A stretch of 7,686 nt of DNA from Methyloprofundus sp. (GTDB taxonomy: Bacteria > Pseudomonadota > Gammaproteobacteria > Methylococcales > Methylomonadaceae). The stretch covers positions 1 to 7,686 of the forward strand of contig WTCN01000226.1 of NCBI GenBank assembly GCA_013138555.1, given 5' to 3'. The notes below the pieces were generated by a model. That model searched no databases. It was not told the origin of the DNA and saw only the letters and a list, made by a program, of their open reading frames with translations. Position numbers and translations under genes: made by a program. Below, in pieces: positions 6,364 through 7,686 of this stretch. Each line of letters starts with the position of its first letter. The stretch's first letter is position 1.

Positions 6364-7686
6364 TTACAACTTACCATGACACTGTTTGTATTTTTTTCCT
6401 GAGCCACACGGACAAGGCTCATTACGCCCTACCTTTCTATCGTGTCGAACGAAAGGGGCGGCTTCTTCAGGCTCAGCAGCATCAAGCCCTTCTTCTATAT
6501 TTTCTGGCTCTGCCAAAGCACTTTCTGCCTGCGCATGTTCAAAATTCATTTCCTGTGGTGCCTGGCGCTGCTCATCTATCGCATCAACATCCTCAGCTTC
6601 TGTCACCTTCACTTTAGCTAAAATACCAATCACTTCATATTTCACCTGATCCAGTAAAGCACCAAACATTTCAAAAGCTTCACGCTTATACTCTTGCTTC
6701 GGGTCTTTTTGTGCATAACCTCTGAAATGAATCCCCTGGCGTAAGCTATCCATAGATGCCAAATGCTCTTTCCAGCTATTATCCAAAACCTGCAGCATCA
6801 CTGATTTTTCAAAATGACGCATCACATCAGCAGTTATTTGCTCTTCTTTTTGTGCGTACTCATTTGCGATGATATTAATAATTTCAGAACGCAAAGATTC
6901 TTCATGCAGGCTTGTATCCTCAGCTAACATTTTTGCAACGGGAATTTCGGCCTCAAACTCATCTTTTAAATGCTCTTCTAAACCGGCAATATTCCATTGT
7001 TCTTCCATCGTCTTGGCAGGAATATATTTACTAATAACATCATTGACAACATCAGCGCGTATCGCTGTAATAATTTCACTGATGTCCTCTGATGCCATCA
7101 ATTCATCACGTTGCTGATAGACAACTTTACGCTGATCATTCGCGACATCATCATAGGCAAGAACCTCTTTACGCTGGTCAAAGTTTCGCCCTTCTACTTT
7201 TTTCTGCGCATTTTCGATAGAGCGTGTCACCCATGGGTGTTCGATTGCCTCACCTTCTTCCATGCCAAGTTTTTTCATTAAACCTGCCACTCGATCAGAT
7301 GCAAAAATACGCATCAAATCATCTTCCAGTGATAAATAAAAGCGGGTTGACCCAGCATCACCCTGACGCCCTGAGCGCCCTCGTAATTGATTATCAATAC
7401 GTCGGGATTCATGCCTTTCAGAGCCTATGACATGTAAGCCACCACTCTCTTTAACTTGCTCATGACGATCTAGCCACTCGCCTCGCACTTTATTTATCTC
7501 TGCCTCGGTAGCATTTTCTCCAAGTACTCCGAGCTGGGCTTCTAAATTACCACCCAGTACAATATCTGTACCACGCCCTGCCATATTAGTCGCAATGGTT
7601 ATTGATCCAGGCATACCTGCCTGTTCAATAATATGGGCTTCTCGCTCATGTTGTTTTGCATTTAAAACTTCATGCTTTATTTTTGC
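6364..7686 (-). CDS. secA: Preprotein translocase ATPase SecA (partial, N-terminal half missing)
   Basis: SecA is the ATP-driven motor that pushes unfolded preproteins through the SecYEG channel. The frame runs in from the right edge without an internal break; the ATG at 7614 is an internal methionine, because the preceding 24 codons (AKIKHEVLNAKQHEREAHIIEQAG) are also SecA. The 440 visible residues equal about the last half of the 901-residue E. coli protein. In order they show the end of nucleotide-binding domain 2, with MAGRGTDIVLGG (35-46) and QLRGRSGRQGD (100-110, containing the arginine-finger region). Then come the helical scaffold/wing region, with GEAIEHPWVTRSI and YDDVANDQRKVVYQQR, and HFEKSVMLQVLDNSWKEHLASMDSLRQGIHFRGYAQKDPKQEYKRE in two-helix-finger/scaffold order. 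An acidic, Glu/Ala-rich linker (about 360-410) leads to the zinc-binding tail with Cys425, Cys427, Cys436 and His437, which binds SecB and ribosomes. All expected residues are present. Confidence 0.97.
   Translation of the reverse strand, partial: AKIKHEVLNAKQHEREAHIIEQAGMPGSITIATNMAGRGTDIVLGGNLEAQLGVLGENATEAEINKVRGEWLDRHEQVKESGGLHVIGSERHESRRIDNQLRGRSGRQGDAGSTRFYLSLEDDLMRIFASDRVAGLMKKLGMEEGEAIEHPWVTRSIENAQKKVEGRNFDQRKEVLAYDDVANDQRKVVYQQRDELMASEDISEIITAIRADVVNDVISKYIPAKTMEEQWNIAGLEEHLKDEFEAEIPVAKMLAEDTSLHEESLRSEIINIIANEYAQKEEQITADVMRHFEKSVMLQVLDNSWKEHLASMDSLRQGIHFRGYAQKDPKQEYKREAFEMFGALLDQVKYEVIGILAKVKVTEAEDVDAIDEQRQAPQEMNFEHAQAESALAEPENIEEGLDAAEPEEAAPFVRHDRKVGRNEPCPCGSGKKYKQCHGKL

Noticed and set aside
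6415..6605. Acidic Glu/Ala-rich segment near the SecA end as a possible insertion or frameshift
   Set aside because: A variable acidic linker before the zinc-binding tail is normal for SecA, and the frame continues cleanly into the conserved Cys motif.

Overview
The window looks like an ordinary chromosomal core region of a gammaproteobacterium with moderately AT-rich DNA. The evidence is a head-to-head yggS / pilT-pilU arrangement like that known from Pseudomonas-type genomes, a SecA carboxyl end with the proteobacterial zinc-binding tail, a TrmL tRNA methyltransferase and a GlgP-type glycogen phosphorylase. The genus cannot be fixed from the sequence alone. There is no rRNA, tRNA, CRISPR array, transposase gene or phage gene.

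Layout from left to right. Positions 1-636 (minus) hold most of yggS, a PLP-homeostasis protein, with its C-terminal end cut off by the window edge. A 121-bp spacer separates it from the divergent pilT (758-1795, plus), the type IV pilus retraction ATPase. A roughly 210-bp spacer follows, holding a 45-bp REPIN-like inverted repeat, a candidate pilU promoter and a small hairpin. Next comes pilU (2006-3148, plus), the second, PilT-dependent retraction ATPase. pilU meets trmL (3161-3625, minus) tail to tail across 12 bp. Upstream of trmL on the same strand are a strong intrinsic terminator (3642-3683), glgP (3704-6202, minus), a 161-bp spacer, and the carboxyl-terminal half of secA (6364-7686, minus), cut by the right edge.

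Functionally, pilT and pilU form one unit for pilus retraction: twitching, surface sensing and DNA uptake. The minus-strand genes secA, glgP and trmL are housekeeping functions (protein export, glycogen breakdown, tRNA wobble modification) with no obvious shared pathway. The glgP terminator suggests that glgP ends its own transcript and that trmL is expressed separately or by read-through.

Two start codons should be set inside the longest open frames: pilU at the ATG at 2006 and trmL at the ATG at 3625. I found no convincing new biological system. The items most worth a second look are the REPIN-like element between pilT and pilU, the terminator placed directly in front of trmL, and the predicted hairpin at the 5' end of the pilU mRNA.
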